Source: Fidelibacterota bacterium
Lineage (GTDB): Bacteria > Fidelibacterota > Marinisomatia > SCGC-AAA003-L08 > GCA-2689995
Direction of reading: 5' to 3'
Assembly: GCA_014381925.1 (NCBI GenBank)
Contig: JACNKR010000048.1
Coordinates: 1 to 64,000 of the forward strand
DNA: 64,000 nucleotides
Position numbers and translations under genes: made by a program. Under the pieces are notes generated by a model. The model did not search any database and was not told where the DNA came from. It worked only from the letters and a program-made list of their open reading frames with translations. Shown here piece by piece: positions 47,452-56,205 of the stretch. Numbering within the stretch: position 1 is the stretch's first letter; the number at the start of each line of letters is the position of its first letter.

Positions 47452-48041
47452 TGCTCCCTGAATCTTTACAGCGAGTTATTGAAGGTTTTAAGCAATTTCC
47501 CGGTATTGGTCCGAAAACAGCCCGCAGGCTAGCATTTTATGCGTTAAATTCGAATGTTACACAAATCCAAGGATTTGCAAATTCATTAATGAACTTAACA
47601 GAGAAAATTAAAGAATGTGGTATTTGTTTTAATATTACAGAAAATCAATATTGTGATATTTGTAATGATAAATCTAGAGATACAACTGTATTATGCATTG
47701 TAGAATGTCCTTCAGATATTTCATTAATAGAGCAAACAGGATTTAAGGGTCAATATCATGTGTTGGGTGGAATGTTATCTCCACTGGACGGAGTTGGACC
47801 AGATGATTTAAATTTTGAAAATTTCATTTCCAAAACTGAAAATTTTTCTGAAATAGTAATCGCAACAAACCCTAGTGTTGAAGGTGAAACTACAGCCTTA
47901 TATATCGTAAATTTATTAAAAGATTTGCCAATTAAGGTTTCGCGACTAGCAAGGGGGTTACCATCGGGTGGGAATTTAGAATATGTAGATGAACTTACTT
48001 TATTGCGTTCAATGTCAGAAAGGGTTGAAATCACAACTTAA
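47451..48041 (+). CDS. recR: Recombination protein RecR
   Basis: The 196-residue protein loads RecA at gaps with RecO and RecF. Order: helix-hairpin-helix (FPGIGPKTARRLAFY, about 15-29), a C4 zinc finger (CGICFNITENQYCDICND, about 57-74) and a Toprim domain (IVECPSDISLIEQTGFKGQYHVLGG; ATNPSVEGETTALYI). Full length, with one-base overlaps at both ends. Confidence 0.96.
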   Translation: MLPESLQRVIEGFKQFPGIGPKTARRLAFYALNSNVTQIQGFANSLMNLTEKIKECGICFNITENQYCDICNDKSRDTTVLCIVECPSDISLIEQTGFKGQYHVLGGMLSPLDGVGPDDLNFENFISKTENFSEIVIATNPSVEGETTALYIVNLLKDLPIKVSRLARGLPSGGNLEYVDELTLLRSMSERVEITT

Positions 48042-48628
48042 TGCAAAAACATATTCCTAATTTACTCAGTTTATCTCGGGTTTTATTGACACCTGTTTTT
48101 TTATATTTTTTACTTTTTTCTGATCATGAGCATGCAAAATTAATTTCAGCAATAATATTTACAATTGCATCAATTACAGATGCATTTGATGGGAAAATTG
48201 CACGAAAATATGGTTATGAAACTCGAATTGGCGTATTCTTAGATCCATTAGCAGATAAATTTTTAGTATTATCTGCATTTTTTTCATTTGTATTTTTGGG
48301 GGATATTGAATTAATTATGGTTATTTTAATTTCATTTAGAGATATTTTTGTTACTATATTAAGAATGATAATGGAGGCAAAAGGAGTTACAATGATAACA
48401 AGTAAAGCGGGGAAATTAAAAACCCTTCTTCAAATTGGAACCATTAATGTAATTTTTCTTTATATATTACTAAAATTTTATAAGTATTCAAATTATTTAG
48501 AAATCTTCGATAAATACCAAATTATTTATTTATTAATGTTAATTACAACAATAGTGACGGTATATACAGGTCTTCATTATTTTTATTATAATCATAAAAA
48601 ATTAAAAACAATATTATTTAACAAATGA
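48041..48628 (+). CDS. pgsA: CDP-diacylglycerol-glycerol-3-phosphate 3-phosphatidyltransferase
   Basis: The 195-residue polytopic enzyme makes phosphatidylglycerophosphate. The CDP-alcohol phosphotransferase motif D-x2-DG-x2-AR-x8-G-x3-D-x3-D is complete: DAFDGKIARKYGYETRIGVFLDPLAD in full, with the final Asp pair in LDPLAD. PNLLSLSRVLLTP at the start is typical of PgsA. The next enzyme of the pathway, PgpA, follows with a four-base overlap. Confidence 0.93.
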   Translation: MQKHIPNLLSLSRVLLTPVFLYFLLFSDHEHAKLISAIIFTIASITDAFDGKIARKYGYETRIGVFLDPLADKFLVLSAFFSFVFLGDIELIMVILISFRDIFVTILRMIMEAKGVTMITSKAGKLKTLLQIGTINVIFLYILLKFYKYSNYLEIFDKYQIIYLLMLITTIVTVYTGLHYFYYNHKKLKTILFNK

Positions 48629-49070
48629 CACTGATACACAAACTAATCAGCACTTTTTTTTTATCGGAAAATTACCATACGCTCCTGGAACATGGGGTAG
48701 TTTAGGTGCAATTCTCATTTGGTGGTACATTCCGCACGATTTAATAATTCAATCCATTTTTATTTTATTATCAATCATAATTGGAACATGGAGTTCACAG
48801 ATTTATGCGAACCATTTAAATTTAAAAGACCCCTCTGAAATTGTAATTGATGAAGTTTCAGGAATGTGGATTACATTATTTTTTGTTCCTCATCAATTAA
48901 GTTTATTTATAATTGGATTTGTTTTATTTAGATTTTTTGATATAAAAAAACCATGGCTAATTGATAAAGTTCAATATTATTCTGGTGGAATTGGTATTAT
49001 GGCAGATGATATTCTTGCTGGAATTTTTTCTCGAATTATTATTTATATTGGAGTGATTTTATTTCTTTAA
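48625..49070 (+). CDS. pgpA: Phosphatidylglycerophosphatase A, needs a -1 frameshift at a T9 tract
   Basis: PgpA dephosphorylates phosphatidylglycerophosphate, directly after pgsA. The ATG at 48625 overlaps the pgsA TGA in the usual ATGA manner and reads MTLIHKLISTFF, then runs out of frame at nine Ts (48654-48662). The rest of PgpA is in the -1 frame: FIGKLPYAPGTWGSLGA, then DPSEIVIDEVSGMW and FFDIKKPWLID. That frame has no start codon before the T tract, only an in-frame TAA at 48603. Adding one T restores a 148-residue protein of normal PgpA length. This is a real mutation, an assembly or sequencing error, or programmed slippage. Confidence 0.8.
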
Positions 49071-50290
49071 GGGCATCAATATTAACAATTGGTAATGAAT
49101 TAGTTTCTGGATTTACAGTAGATACAAATTCTTCATGGTTGGGAAAAAAATTAGTTTCTCGAAAAATAATTGTTGAAAAAATAGTTTCTGTTAGAGATCA
49201 AGATGAAGCTATTAAATTTGAATTACAATCTTTATTAAATAAAAAACCAGATTATTTATTTATAACTGGTGGACTTGGTCCAACTCATGATGATATTACT
49301 CAAAATTCAATTAAAACATTTTTTAAATTGGATGAAGATTTCGATCAAAAATATTATGATACCTTGAAAGTTAAATTTGCTGAACGCGGAATTGACATGC
49401 CGGAAAGTAATCGTAGTCAAGCAATTATATATAAAAATTGTAAAATGTTAAATAATCCAAAAGGTACTGCAAAAGGGATTGAAGTTAATTTTAATAATAC
49501 TAAAATATTTGTTTTACCCGGCGTACCAATTGAGATGAAAGCTATTTTTTTTGATTCAATTAATTCTATTTTACCAGTTGAATCTAAAAACTCATTGATA
49601 ACTTTAAGAGCTTTTGGTATTTCGGAGAGTAGTTTAGCTAAAAAAATGAATAAAATTTTAGATGAATGGAAATCAAAAGTTGAAATTGCATTTTTGCCAA
49701 GTCATTTAGGTGTTGATGTAAGAATAAATAATTTAGTAAACCCGAAAATTAATTTATCTGAAATTGTTGAATCTATAAATTCTGTTGTTGGTAATTATTT
49801 TTTTGGAAGTGGAAGTGAAAAATTAGAACAAATAGTTGTTGACGGGTTGAAATTAAATAATTTAACACTTTCAGTTGCTGAATCATGTACTGGTGGTAAA
49901 TTAGCAAATTTCATTACGTCGGTACCAGATAGTTCTTCTATTTTTATCGGTGGAATTGTGGCATATTCAAATTCGGTTAAAATGAATTTTTTAGATGTTG
50001 CTAAAGACACAATTGAGAAAAATGGTGCAGTAAGTGAAGAAGTTGCAATCCAAATGGCAAATGGAATCCGAGAAAAAACAAACTCAGATATTGGAATTGG
50101 AATTACAGGAATATCTGGTCCAACGGGTGGATCCGTTGATAAACCTTTAGGACTCGTTTTTATTGCAATTTCAGGAAAGCAAAATAATAAAGTTAAAAAA
50201 TTCATACTAAAAATGGATAGAGTTATGCATCAGGAAACAACTTCCTATATTGCATTAAATATGATAAGGAGATATTATTTTAGAAAATAA
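49061..50290 (+). CDS. cinA: CinA-family nicotinamide-nucleotide amidase/ADP-ribose pyrophosphatase, apparent ATT start
   Basis: The 409-residue protein has an N-terminal MoCF-like domain (SILTIGNELVSGFTVDTNSSW, then FITGGLGPTHDDITQ) and a C-terminal PncC amidase domain (VAESCTGGKLANFIT, then GITGISGPTGGS). The conserved N-terminal strand TIGNEL lies upstream of the first canonical start (TTG 49139). The only start that keeps it and has a ribosome site is ATT at 49061, seven bases after GGAG (49050-49053) and overlapping the pgpA end. ATT initiation is known for E. coli infC. The start is inferred, the gene identity firm. It recycles NMN and links to DNA metabolism genes by position. Confidence 0.85.
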   Translation: MSLRASILTIGNELVSGFTVDTNSSWLGKKLVSRKIIVEKIVSVRDQDEAIKFELQSLLNKKPDYLFITGGLGPTHDDITQNSIKTFFKLDEDFDQKYYDTLKVKFAERGIDMPESNRSQAIIYKNCKMLNNPKGTAKGIEVNFNNTKIFVLPGVPIEMKAIFFDSINSILPVESKNSLITLRAFGISESSLAKKMNKILDEWKSKVEIAFLPSHLGVDVRINNLVNPKINLSEIVESINSVVGNYFFGSGSEKLEQIVVDGLKLNNLTLSVAESCTGGKLANFITSVPDSSSIFIGGIVAYSNSVKMNFLDVAKDTIEKNGAVSEEVAIQMANGIREKTNSDIGIGITGISGPTGGSVDKPLGLVFIAISGKQNNKVKKFILKMDRVMHQETTSYIALNMIRRYYFRK

Positions 50291-50843
50291 ACGAATATTT
50301 ATAGGGATTCCTGTAAGAGTGAATTTAAGTACAATGGTAGAAATGGTTCAAACTACAATTGATGCACCATATGGTGATATTAAGTGGGTCTTTGGAAAAA
50401 ATTTACATATGACACTATCTTTTTTAGGTAATTTAGATGAAAAGAAAATAAATGAATTAAGCCAAAAATTAGAAAGTCTTCAGTTTGGATCCCCGTTTAA
50501 TTGTGTATTAACACATACTGGGGTTTTTCCTGATGAAAAAGAACCACGAGTCTTTTGGTTAGGTATAGAAAGAGGAAAAGATAGAGTAATTGGTATTGTT
50601 GAACAAATTAATAACATATTAATAGAATTAGATTTACCTGTTGATGATAAATTATTTATTCCTCATATCACAATTGGTCGTGTAAAAAATAAAGAAAATG
50701 TGTGGAAAATAGGTTCAGATAATTACTTAAATGCCGTATTTTCACCTACGAGATTCCCCGTGAATTCAGTACATTTGTATCAAAGTGAATTAACTCAACA
50801 AGGAGTTAAGTTTACAACAATCGTTTCAAACAATTTACAATAA
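50277..50843 (+). CDS. thpR: RNA 2',3'-cyclic phosphodiesterase (LigT/ThpR), apparent ATT start
   Basis: The 2H phosphoesterase has both HxT motifs, His44-x-Thr46 ([10 protein letters not shown]) and His130-x-Thr132 (FIPHITIGR), when numbered from 50277. The conserved first strand RIFIGIPV precedes the first canonical start (GTG 50319). Upstream, AAGGAG (50266-50271) is followed after five bases by ATT 50277, giving a 188-residue protein of usual length. No ATG, GTG or TTG exists between the in-frame TAA at 50265 and the conserved strand. Overlaps the cinA end by 14 bases. Start inferred. Confidence 0.83.
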   Translation: MLENKRIFIGIPVRVNLSTMVEMVQTTIDAPYGDIKWVFGKNLHMTLSFLGNLDEKKINELSQKLESLQFGSPFNCVLTHTGVFPDEKEPRVFWLGIERGKDRVIGIVEQINNILIELDLPVDDKLFIPHITIGRVKNKENVWKIGSDNYLNAVFSPTRFPVNSVHLYQSELTQQGVKFTTIVSNNLQ

Positions 50844-50856
50844 AGAGGACTTTATT

Positions 50857-51858
50857 ATGGAAAGCAAAGCAAAAGGTAAAAATTTAGATTTAGCCATTAC
50901 TCAAATTGAAAGACAATTTGGGAAGGGTTCAATTATGAAAATGGGAGATAAAAAAGCATTAAGTATTGAATCTATTTCGACAGGTTCAATTTCATTGGAT
51001 GCAGCTATTGGAATAGGTGGTATTCCCAAAGGACGAATAATAGAAATTTACGGCCCTGAATCATCTGGTAAAACAACATTAACTTTGCATATTATTACAG
51101 AAGCTCAAAAAGCAGGTGGTTCGGCAGCTTTTATTGACGCTGAACATGCGCTAGATCCGATTTATGCAAAAAAATTGGGGGTAGATACAGATACTTTATT
51201 AATTTCTCAACCAGACACAGGTGAACAAGCTTTAGAAATTACGGAAACTCTTGTGAGAAGTGGAGCATTGGATGTAATTGTAATTGATTCGGTTGCTGCA
51301 TTAGTTCCAAAAAATGAATTGGATGGTGAGATGGGAGATTCCCACATGGGATTGCAGGCAAGATTAATGTCACAAGCATTAAGAAAATTAACAGGTACTG
51401 TTGCTAAATCTAAAACGTCAGTTATTTTTATTAATCAATTAAGACATAAAATTGGTGTAATGTTTGGAAGCCCTGAAACAACAACAGGAGGGAATGCACT
51501 TAAATTTTATTCATCACTTCGGTTAGACATTAGGAGAATTGGTCAAATTAAAGATGCCGACCAAGTGGTAGGAAATAGAACTCGTGTTAAAGTAGTAAAA
51601 AATAAAGTAGCACCCCCATTTAAACAGACCGAATTTGATATAATGTATGGTGAAGGTATTTCATATATTGGTGACTTATTGGATTTAGCTGTTACAGCAA
51701 ATATTGTACAGAAAATGGGAGCATGGTTTTCTTATGGCGATGCTAAAATTGGTCAAGGCCGAGAAAAGGCAAAACGATATTTAGCTGAAAATGAATCTAT
51801 TACTGTTGAAATAACAGAAAAAGTAAAAGCATTTTTAGGAATAGAAACTGAAAAATAA
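50857..51858 (+). CDS. recA: Recombinase RecA
   Basis: The 333-residue ATPase forms filaments on single-stranded DNA for homologous recombination and the SOS response. Walker A GPESSGKT is at 66-73, followed by [12 protein letters not shown], the L1 loop [18 protein letters not shown] and the L2 loop with [15 protein letters not shown]. The C-terminal domain is short. AGAGG precedes the ATG. No LexA-type box could be recognised upstream. Confidence 0.97.
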   Translation: MESKAKGKNLDLAITQIERQFGKGSIMKMGDKKALSIESISTGSISLDAAIGIGGIPKGRIIEIYGPESSGKTTLTLHIITEAQKAGGSAAFIDAEHALDPIYAKKLGVDTDTLLISQPDTGEQALEITETLVRSGALDVIVIDSVAALVPKNELDGEMGDSHMGLQARLMSQALRKLTGTVAKSKTSVIFINQLRHKIGVMFGSPETTTGGNALKFYSSLRLDIRRIGQIKDADQVVGNRTRVKVVKNKVAPPFKQTEFDIMYGEGISYIGDLLDLAVTANIVQKMGAWFSYGDAKIGQGREKAKRYLAENESITVEITEKVKAFLGIETEK

Positions 51859-51870
51859 TATTTTAATAAT

Positions 51871-53157
51871 TTGTATAGGATAAAATTTATTTTCAAAATA
51901 CTATTATTTATATTTAATGTAATCTTTTTTTCTACTCTTGCTTTTTCTACTGAATTAGATTTTGAAGTTGTGGTGCATAATGAAGGTGCTTCAACAAAAA
52001 ATCTTATTTTCCATACTATGAACAATCAATTCCTCGCGATTTTAGATAGTAATTTAGTTCCATATTGGCAAATTAAGGTTGATGAAATAGGTTTAGATTT
52101 TAAAGTAAATCAAAATAATTTAACTTATTTTCAAAAAGATAGTACTTCTTGGATTGTATTAAATTCAGAAATGCAAGAGGTAGATACTTTAAAATGCACA
52201 AACGAACTAAAAGCTGATTACCATGATATTCAATTATTAGAAAGTGGTGGTTATATTTTACAATCATATCATGATGAAATTATGGATATGTCGCAATATA
52301 TTTCAAATGGATATACAAATGCGGTTGTAAATGAGTTGGTCATTCAAGAATTTGATGTAAATCATAATTTAATTTTTGAATGGTATGCACATGACCATTT
52401 AAATATTGGTGATTATTCAACTTTAAATTTATTTCTTGCTGATTTTACCTGGATGCATGGTAATAGTATTGAAATTGATTTTGATGAAAATTTGATTTTA
52501 TCAAATAGACGAAGTAGTGAAGCAATTAAAATAGATAGAAATACAGGTGATGTTATTTGGATTTTAGGTGGTCCAATGAGTGATTTTACATTTCTTCATG
52601 ATTCCTTTAATGGATTTTCTAAACAACATGATGTGAGAAGATTGCAAAATGGAAATATTTTAATTTTTGATAATGGTACTCAACATACTCCTCAAATATC
52701 TCGAATTATTGAATATGAGTTAAATATAGACAATATGACTGCTGATTTAATTTGGGAATATAGTCACCCTGAGGAATATGTGGGATTATCGATGGGTAGT
52801 GTTCAACGATTAGAAAATGGAAATACATTAATTAATTGGGGGAATATTTCAAATTCGGGTGCTATCGTTACAGAAGTTAATATGGAAAAAGAAATTGTCA
52901 TGGAAATTCATTTTCCAATGGGTAATAATATTTATAAAGTTCGAAAAAATGATTGGCAATTTAATATTGATTTAATGAAAGCTGACTTAAACTTAGATCA
53001 AATAATCAATATTTTAGATATATTAGCTGTAGTTAATATTATTTTAGATTCCAATTCATCAAGTACTGCTTTTCAATTATTTAAAAGTGATTTAAATAAT
53101 GATGGAGAAATTAATATTGCTGATATTATTATAATGATTACACTTATTTTGGAATAG
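51871..53157 (+). CDS. Secreted arylsulfotransferase-like protein with dockerin-like C-terminus
   Basis: The 428-residue product begins at TTG with a signal peptide (about 1-27). The body follows the arylsulfotransferase (ASST) propeller pattern: KADYHDIQLLESGGYIL, FTWMHGNSIEIDFDENLILSNR, SKQHDVRRLQNGNILIFDNG and SVQRLENGNTLINWG. Two dockerin-like segments close it (ADLNLDQIINILDILAVV; SDLNNDGEINIADIIIM). ASST enzymes move sulfate between phenols; whether this one is active is not shown. The convergent minus-strand gene ends 67 bases on. Confidence 0.8.
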   Translation: MYRIKFIFKILLFIFNVIFFSTLAFSTELDFEVVVHNEGASTKNLIFHTMNNQFLAILDSNLVPYWQIKVDEIGLDFKVNQNNLTYFQKDSTSWIVLNSEMQEVDTLKCTNELKADYHDIQLLESGGYILQSYHDEIMDMSQYISNGYTNAVVNELVIQEFDVNHNLIFEWYAHDHLNIGDYSTLNLFLADFTWMHGNSIEIDFDENLILSNRRSSEAIKIDRNTGDVIWILGGPMSDFTFLHDSFNGFSKQHDVRRLQNGNILIFDNGTQHTPQISRIIEYELNIDNMTADLIWEYSHPEEYVGLSMGSVQRLENGNTLINWGNISNSGAIVTEVNMEKEIVMEIHFPMGNNIYKVRKNDWQFNIDLMKADLNLDQIINILDILAVVNIILDSNSSSTAFQLFKSDLNNDGEINIADIIIMITLILE

Positions 53158-53223
53158 AATTTCCTTCAGAATCTATATTTTTATGGGGTTTTTTTATATC
53201 ATTAAATAAAATTGATTCTATTT

Positions 53224-53985
53224 TTAATCCAATTGAATTAATGAATCTGGTTTGATAAAAAACCACTTAATTGAACCTATATTTTTAATTTTATTTAACT
53301 TACTTTCAGCATCTATAATCAATTTAAAGCTTACCCTTCTTGAACTTTTTTCATCTTCAAATCTTGACTGCCCATCAACATTGTATAAAATTTTACTCGA
53401 TGAATATCCAATTGATGAAAGTATATTACGTGTCCAAAGATCTATTTCCCCAATATTATAAATATTTAAAACATATTTTAATACATTTGAGCTTCTTTTT
53501 TGGGATAATTTCATATTTTTTAAATATGCTTCCAGCCCTCTTTTTTCCCCATCACCCCAATCACTACTTGTATGACCTTCAATTTGAATAGCACTAATCT
53601 GGTTCCTAAATTGTTCATTTTTTATAATAAAAATATACCTAGGAAAAAATATATCTAAAATATTTTTAAATTGGTCTGAAAGTTCAGCCTTCCCTTTTTT
53701 AAATAAAACCTCTGAACTATTAAATTTAAATGCAAGTGTAGTAGGATCGAAATCTGCTTCCCAATCCTCAAATTCATCGGAAAATTCTTCTTTGATTTCA
53801 GAAGCAATATCTTGCTTGATTAATTGATAATCTATAACAATGTCTTTGGCCGATTCAGCAATTTCACTGGAGTTACTAATATAATTTATAGAAATAAAAA
53901 GAAAGATAATTGTTAAACCAGTCATTACATCAGATACATAAGTCCAATAATCTTCACTTTGTTTTTGCCTTTTGAATTTAGCCAA
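53224..53985 (-). CDS. ZorB/MotB-like stator subunit with transmembrane aspartate
   Basis: The 253-residue product has a short cytoplasmic N-terminus, one membrane helix (about 14-35, YWTYVSDVMTGLTIIFLFI) and a periplasmic OmpA/MotB-like domain (about 70-235; IEGHTSSDW, NMKLSQKRSSNVLKY, IGYSSSK, SRRVSFKL). Asp19 in the helix is at the ion-carrying position of MotB/ZorB. It is a diverged paralogue of the gene just upstream. Its TTG start is one base after that gene's stop with no separate Shine-Dalgarno, so translation is probably coupled and near 1:1. Role: ion-driven stator arm binding peptidoglycan. Confidence 0.82.
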   Translation of the reverse strand: MAKFKRQKQSEDYWTYVSDVMTGLTIIFLFISINYISNSSEIAESAKDIVIDYQLIKQDIASEIKEEFSDEFEDWEADFDPTTLAFKFNSSEVLFKKGKAELSDQFKNILDIFFPRYIFIIKNEQFRNQISAIQIEGHTSSDWGDGEKRGLEAYLKNMKLSQKRSSNVLKYVLNIYNIGEIDLWTRNILSSIGYSSSKILYNVDGQSRFEDEKSSRRVSFKLIIDAESKLNKIKNIGSIKWFFIKPDSLIQLD

Positions 53986-53986
53986 T

Positions 53987-54700
53987 TTAAATATTGGAAT
54001 CAGGTTTAGATATTTGATCTAATCTTAATTCGGCATCTGTCACAATTCTAAATACAACACGTCTGGAAGTGATTTTATCTTCAACGACACGAGGACCTAT
54101 TTCTATATATTTTAGTTGACTTGAAGAATATCCAATCGAAGTGATTTTATTTCGTGTCCAAATATCAGTATCTCCAATATCTTCAATTTTCAATACAAAT
54201 TCTAATACTTTTGCACTTCTTAATTGAGATAATTCCATATTTTTTATATAAGCAGTTAATCCTGTTGTTTTGCTATCCCACTCACTGCTCGTATGTCCTT
54301 CAATCTGTATTGCATAGATATATTCTCGGAATTTTAAATTTTTTAAAATTTTTAAATATCTTGGAAAAAAATCATTTAATATAGATTTAAATTCGGGAGT
54401 AAGTTCTGAGCTACCTTTTTTAAATAGCACATCTGGGCTATTAAATTGAAAAGATAGAGTTGATGGATCCACTAAAGCATTCCACATACCCATTTCATTT
54501 AGGAATTCAAATTTTATAGATTCTATAATTTCCTCTTTTATTTTTTCAAAATTTTCCACAATGTCCTTTGCATCATCATTTTCTAACTTTACACTATGAA
54601 TATAGGTAATTGCAATAAATAAGAAAACTACCATTAGCCCAGACATGATTGCCGAAATATGAATAGAATATTCATCATCTTGTTCATGGCGTAAAGTCAT
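53987..54700 (-). CDS. ZorB/MotB-like stator subunit lacking the transmembrane aspartate
   Basis: The 237-residue product has the same layout as its neighbour: membrane helix (about 12-33, YSIHISAIMSGLMVVFLFI), then an OmpA/MotB-like domain (IEGHTSSEW, NMELSQLRSAKVLEF, IGYSSSQ, SRRVVFRI). Aligned with the downstream paralogue, Ala17 (codon GCA) stands where that protein has Asp19, so this copy cannot bind the driving ion there. All other motifs remain and no damage is seen, which argues for specialisation instead of decay. Starts 24 bases after the ZorA-like gene. Confidence 0.82.
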   Translation of the reverse strand: MTLRHEQDDEYSIHISAIMSGLMVVFLFIAITYIHSVKLENDDAKDIVENFEKIKEEIIESIKFEFLNEMGMWNALVDPSTLSFQFNSPDVLFKKGSSELTPEFKSILNDFFPRYLKILKNLKFREYIYAIQIEGHTSSEWDSKTTGLTAYIKNMELSQLRSAKVLEFVLKIEDIGDTDIWTRNKITSIGYSSSQLKYIEIGPRVVEDKITSRRVVFRIVTDAELRLDQISKPDSNI

Positions 54701-54724
54701 TAAATAACTTTATGCTTTTCTTTT

Positions 54725-55948
54725 TTATACATTTATTTTAGCTTTATCCTCAAGAAGATGTTTTAGAGTATATATGAGCCTTTTATTATTATCTGTTATT
54801 TGTTGAGTTTGATTATCTGACTCTTTTAATAATTTTTTAATATTTGTATTTAATTCTTGAAGTTCTATTACAGATCTGACTTGCCATTTCCCAGCTTCAT
54901 CAGCTTCCGTTGATTTCTTCTCAAATGATTGGCTCATTTTTTCAGTTGCTTCTAACATTGTTTTACCAAGGTTTTCAGAAAATTGACTCATATTTTGTTC
55001 AATACTAGGTACAACCTCTTTAGTTGATTCTCCAACGGTAAGAGTAAATTTATTGATTGAATGTTTAAGATTTTCATTGGTTTGGGTAATTGAACTAACT
55101 AATTCTTTAAATTGTTTTTTTAAATCTTTCTGTTGATCTTCCTGACTCTGTTCTGTTTGGAATCTTAATTTTTTAATTCCATCAGAAATATCACCTAAAA
55201 TTACAGAATATTGAGATAATCCAGATAATTTAGAGGTCAATTCATCAAGTTTAGCACTATAATCGTCTTTAACAAGAAGCTCTTGTAATAGTGATACCAT
55301 TTGTTTTTGACTTTCATCTGTATTAGTTTCAATTCCAATGGAACTAGATAATTTTTTAATAAATGATAGTAATTCGTCGTTATTTGATTTATTACTATCT
55401 AGTAGCTTTTTTATTTGAGATTCTAAATTTTGAGGAGTTTCATTGGATTGGGAGTCCGCCTTTAAATTTAATTGATTTATACCTTTAAGCATCTCACTCA
55501 TTAAATGTGCTAACGATTTATTATTATCCCCTGATAATTTTAAATTTAATTCATCAAGTTTTTCATTATAATCATTACGATTTAATAACTCTTTTAATAT
55601 GGGCACAACATTTTCAGAGTTTGATTCAATGGATTCTTGGGTGTCGGGGATTTCGTCTTCTTCATCTTCTCGACTTAATTCAAACTTTTTTAAAATTGTT
55701 AAAATAATACCTGTAATTGATGAAACAAATGCAAGTTTTAATCCTTCAAGAAGTTTGGGCACAGATGTGTCGATGTTGTTTACATCAAATGCATATAATC
55801 CGATAGCAATACCAGTAAATGTACCTAAAATCCCTAATGATGACAAAATAGTTGGTAAAATATATTTGTGTTTTGGATGATTTCTCAGCAAAACATAAAA
55901 TGCAATAATTATAACAATTGATAATGGCGTTAAAATACTCTGTAACAT
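54725..55948 (-). CDS. ZorA/MotA-like stator protein with long duplicated cytoplasmic tail
   Basis: The 407-residue product has about three membrane helices (about 4-21, 31-53 and 68-87). LSSLGILGTFTGIAIGLYAF and LLEGLKLAFVSSITGI are the motifs of the MotA/TolQ/ExbB family and most like ZorA. About 320 cytoplasmic residues follow, predicted helical. They contain a tandem duplication: residues about 115-160 (ILKELLNRNDYNEKLDEL) recur at about 217-262 (LLQELLVKDDYSAKLDEL). In Zorya defence the ZorA tail relays signal to effectors; here no ZorC, ZorD or ZorE gene is adjacent. GGG precedes the ATG. First gene of a three-gene minus-strand operon; 55949-56205 is a divergent AT-rich promoter region. 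Confidence 0.83.
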   Translation of the reverse strand: MLQSILTPLSIVIIIAFYVLLRNHPKHKYILPTILSSLGILGTFTGIAIGLYAFDVNNIDTSVPKLLEGLKLAFVSSITGIILTILKKFELSREDEEDEIPDTQESIESNSENVVPILKELLNRNDYNEKLDELNLKLSGDNNKSLAHLMSEMLKGINQLNLKADSQSNETPQNLESQIKKLLDSNKSNNDELLSFIKKLSSSIGIETNTDESQKQMVSLLQELLVKDDYSAKLDELTSKLSGLSQYSVILGDISDGIKKLRFQTEQSQEDQQKDLKKQFKELVSSITQTNENLKHSINKFTLTVGESTKEVVPSIEQNMSQFSENLGKTMLEATEKMSQSFEKKSTEADEAGKWQVRSVIELQELNTNIKKLLKESDNQTQQITDNNKRLIYTLKHLLEDKAKINV

Positions 55949-56205
55949 TTTTCCCTTTATTCAGAATGCCAAATATAATAGGATGAGTTAATTCAATTAT
56001 AATGAAAATCTAATTAATTTTATTGAATTTATTTTAAATATTCACCATTTATTTAATTTTATACTATTAGGTTTTGAAATATGTTATCTAATAATTGAAT
56101 TTCAGTACATTTTTCTGATGATTTACGAATATAAAAAAAATAATTCTTCATGTGAAATAAATAGCTAATCACTATTAAATTTTCTATCAAGATTAGGAGT
56201 AAATA

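Noticed and set aside
49139-49141. TTG at 49139 as the cinA start
   Set aside because: It would remove the conserved N-terminal TIGNEL...TNSSW segment and has no Shine-Dalgarno at proper distance.
53137-53223. Open stretch on the minus strand just beyond the second ZorB-like stop, ending near the ASST-like gene end
   Set aside because: About 30 codons, no start codon, different frame from the ZorB-like gene and overlapping the convergent gene; too short to support in AT-rich DNA.
1103-55948. Idea that the ZorAB-like genes are the stator of a flagellum made by the flagellin at 1103
   Set aside because: The A protein has the short-helix, long-tail ZorA layout, B is duplicated, and the genes are 52 kb apart with no other flagellar gene; no support for a link.
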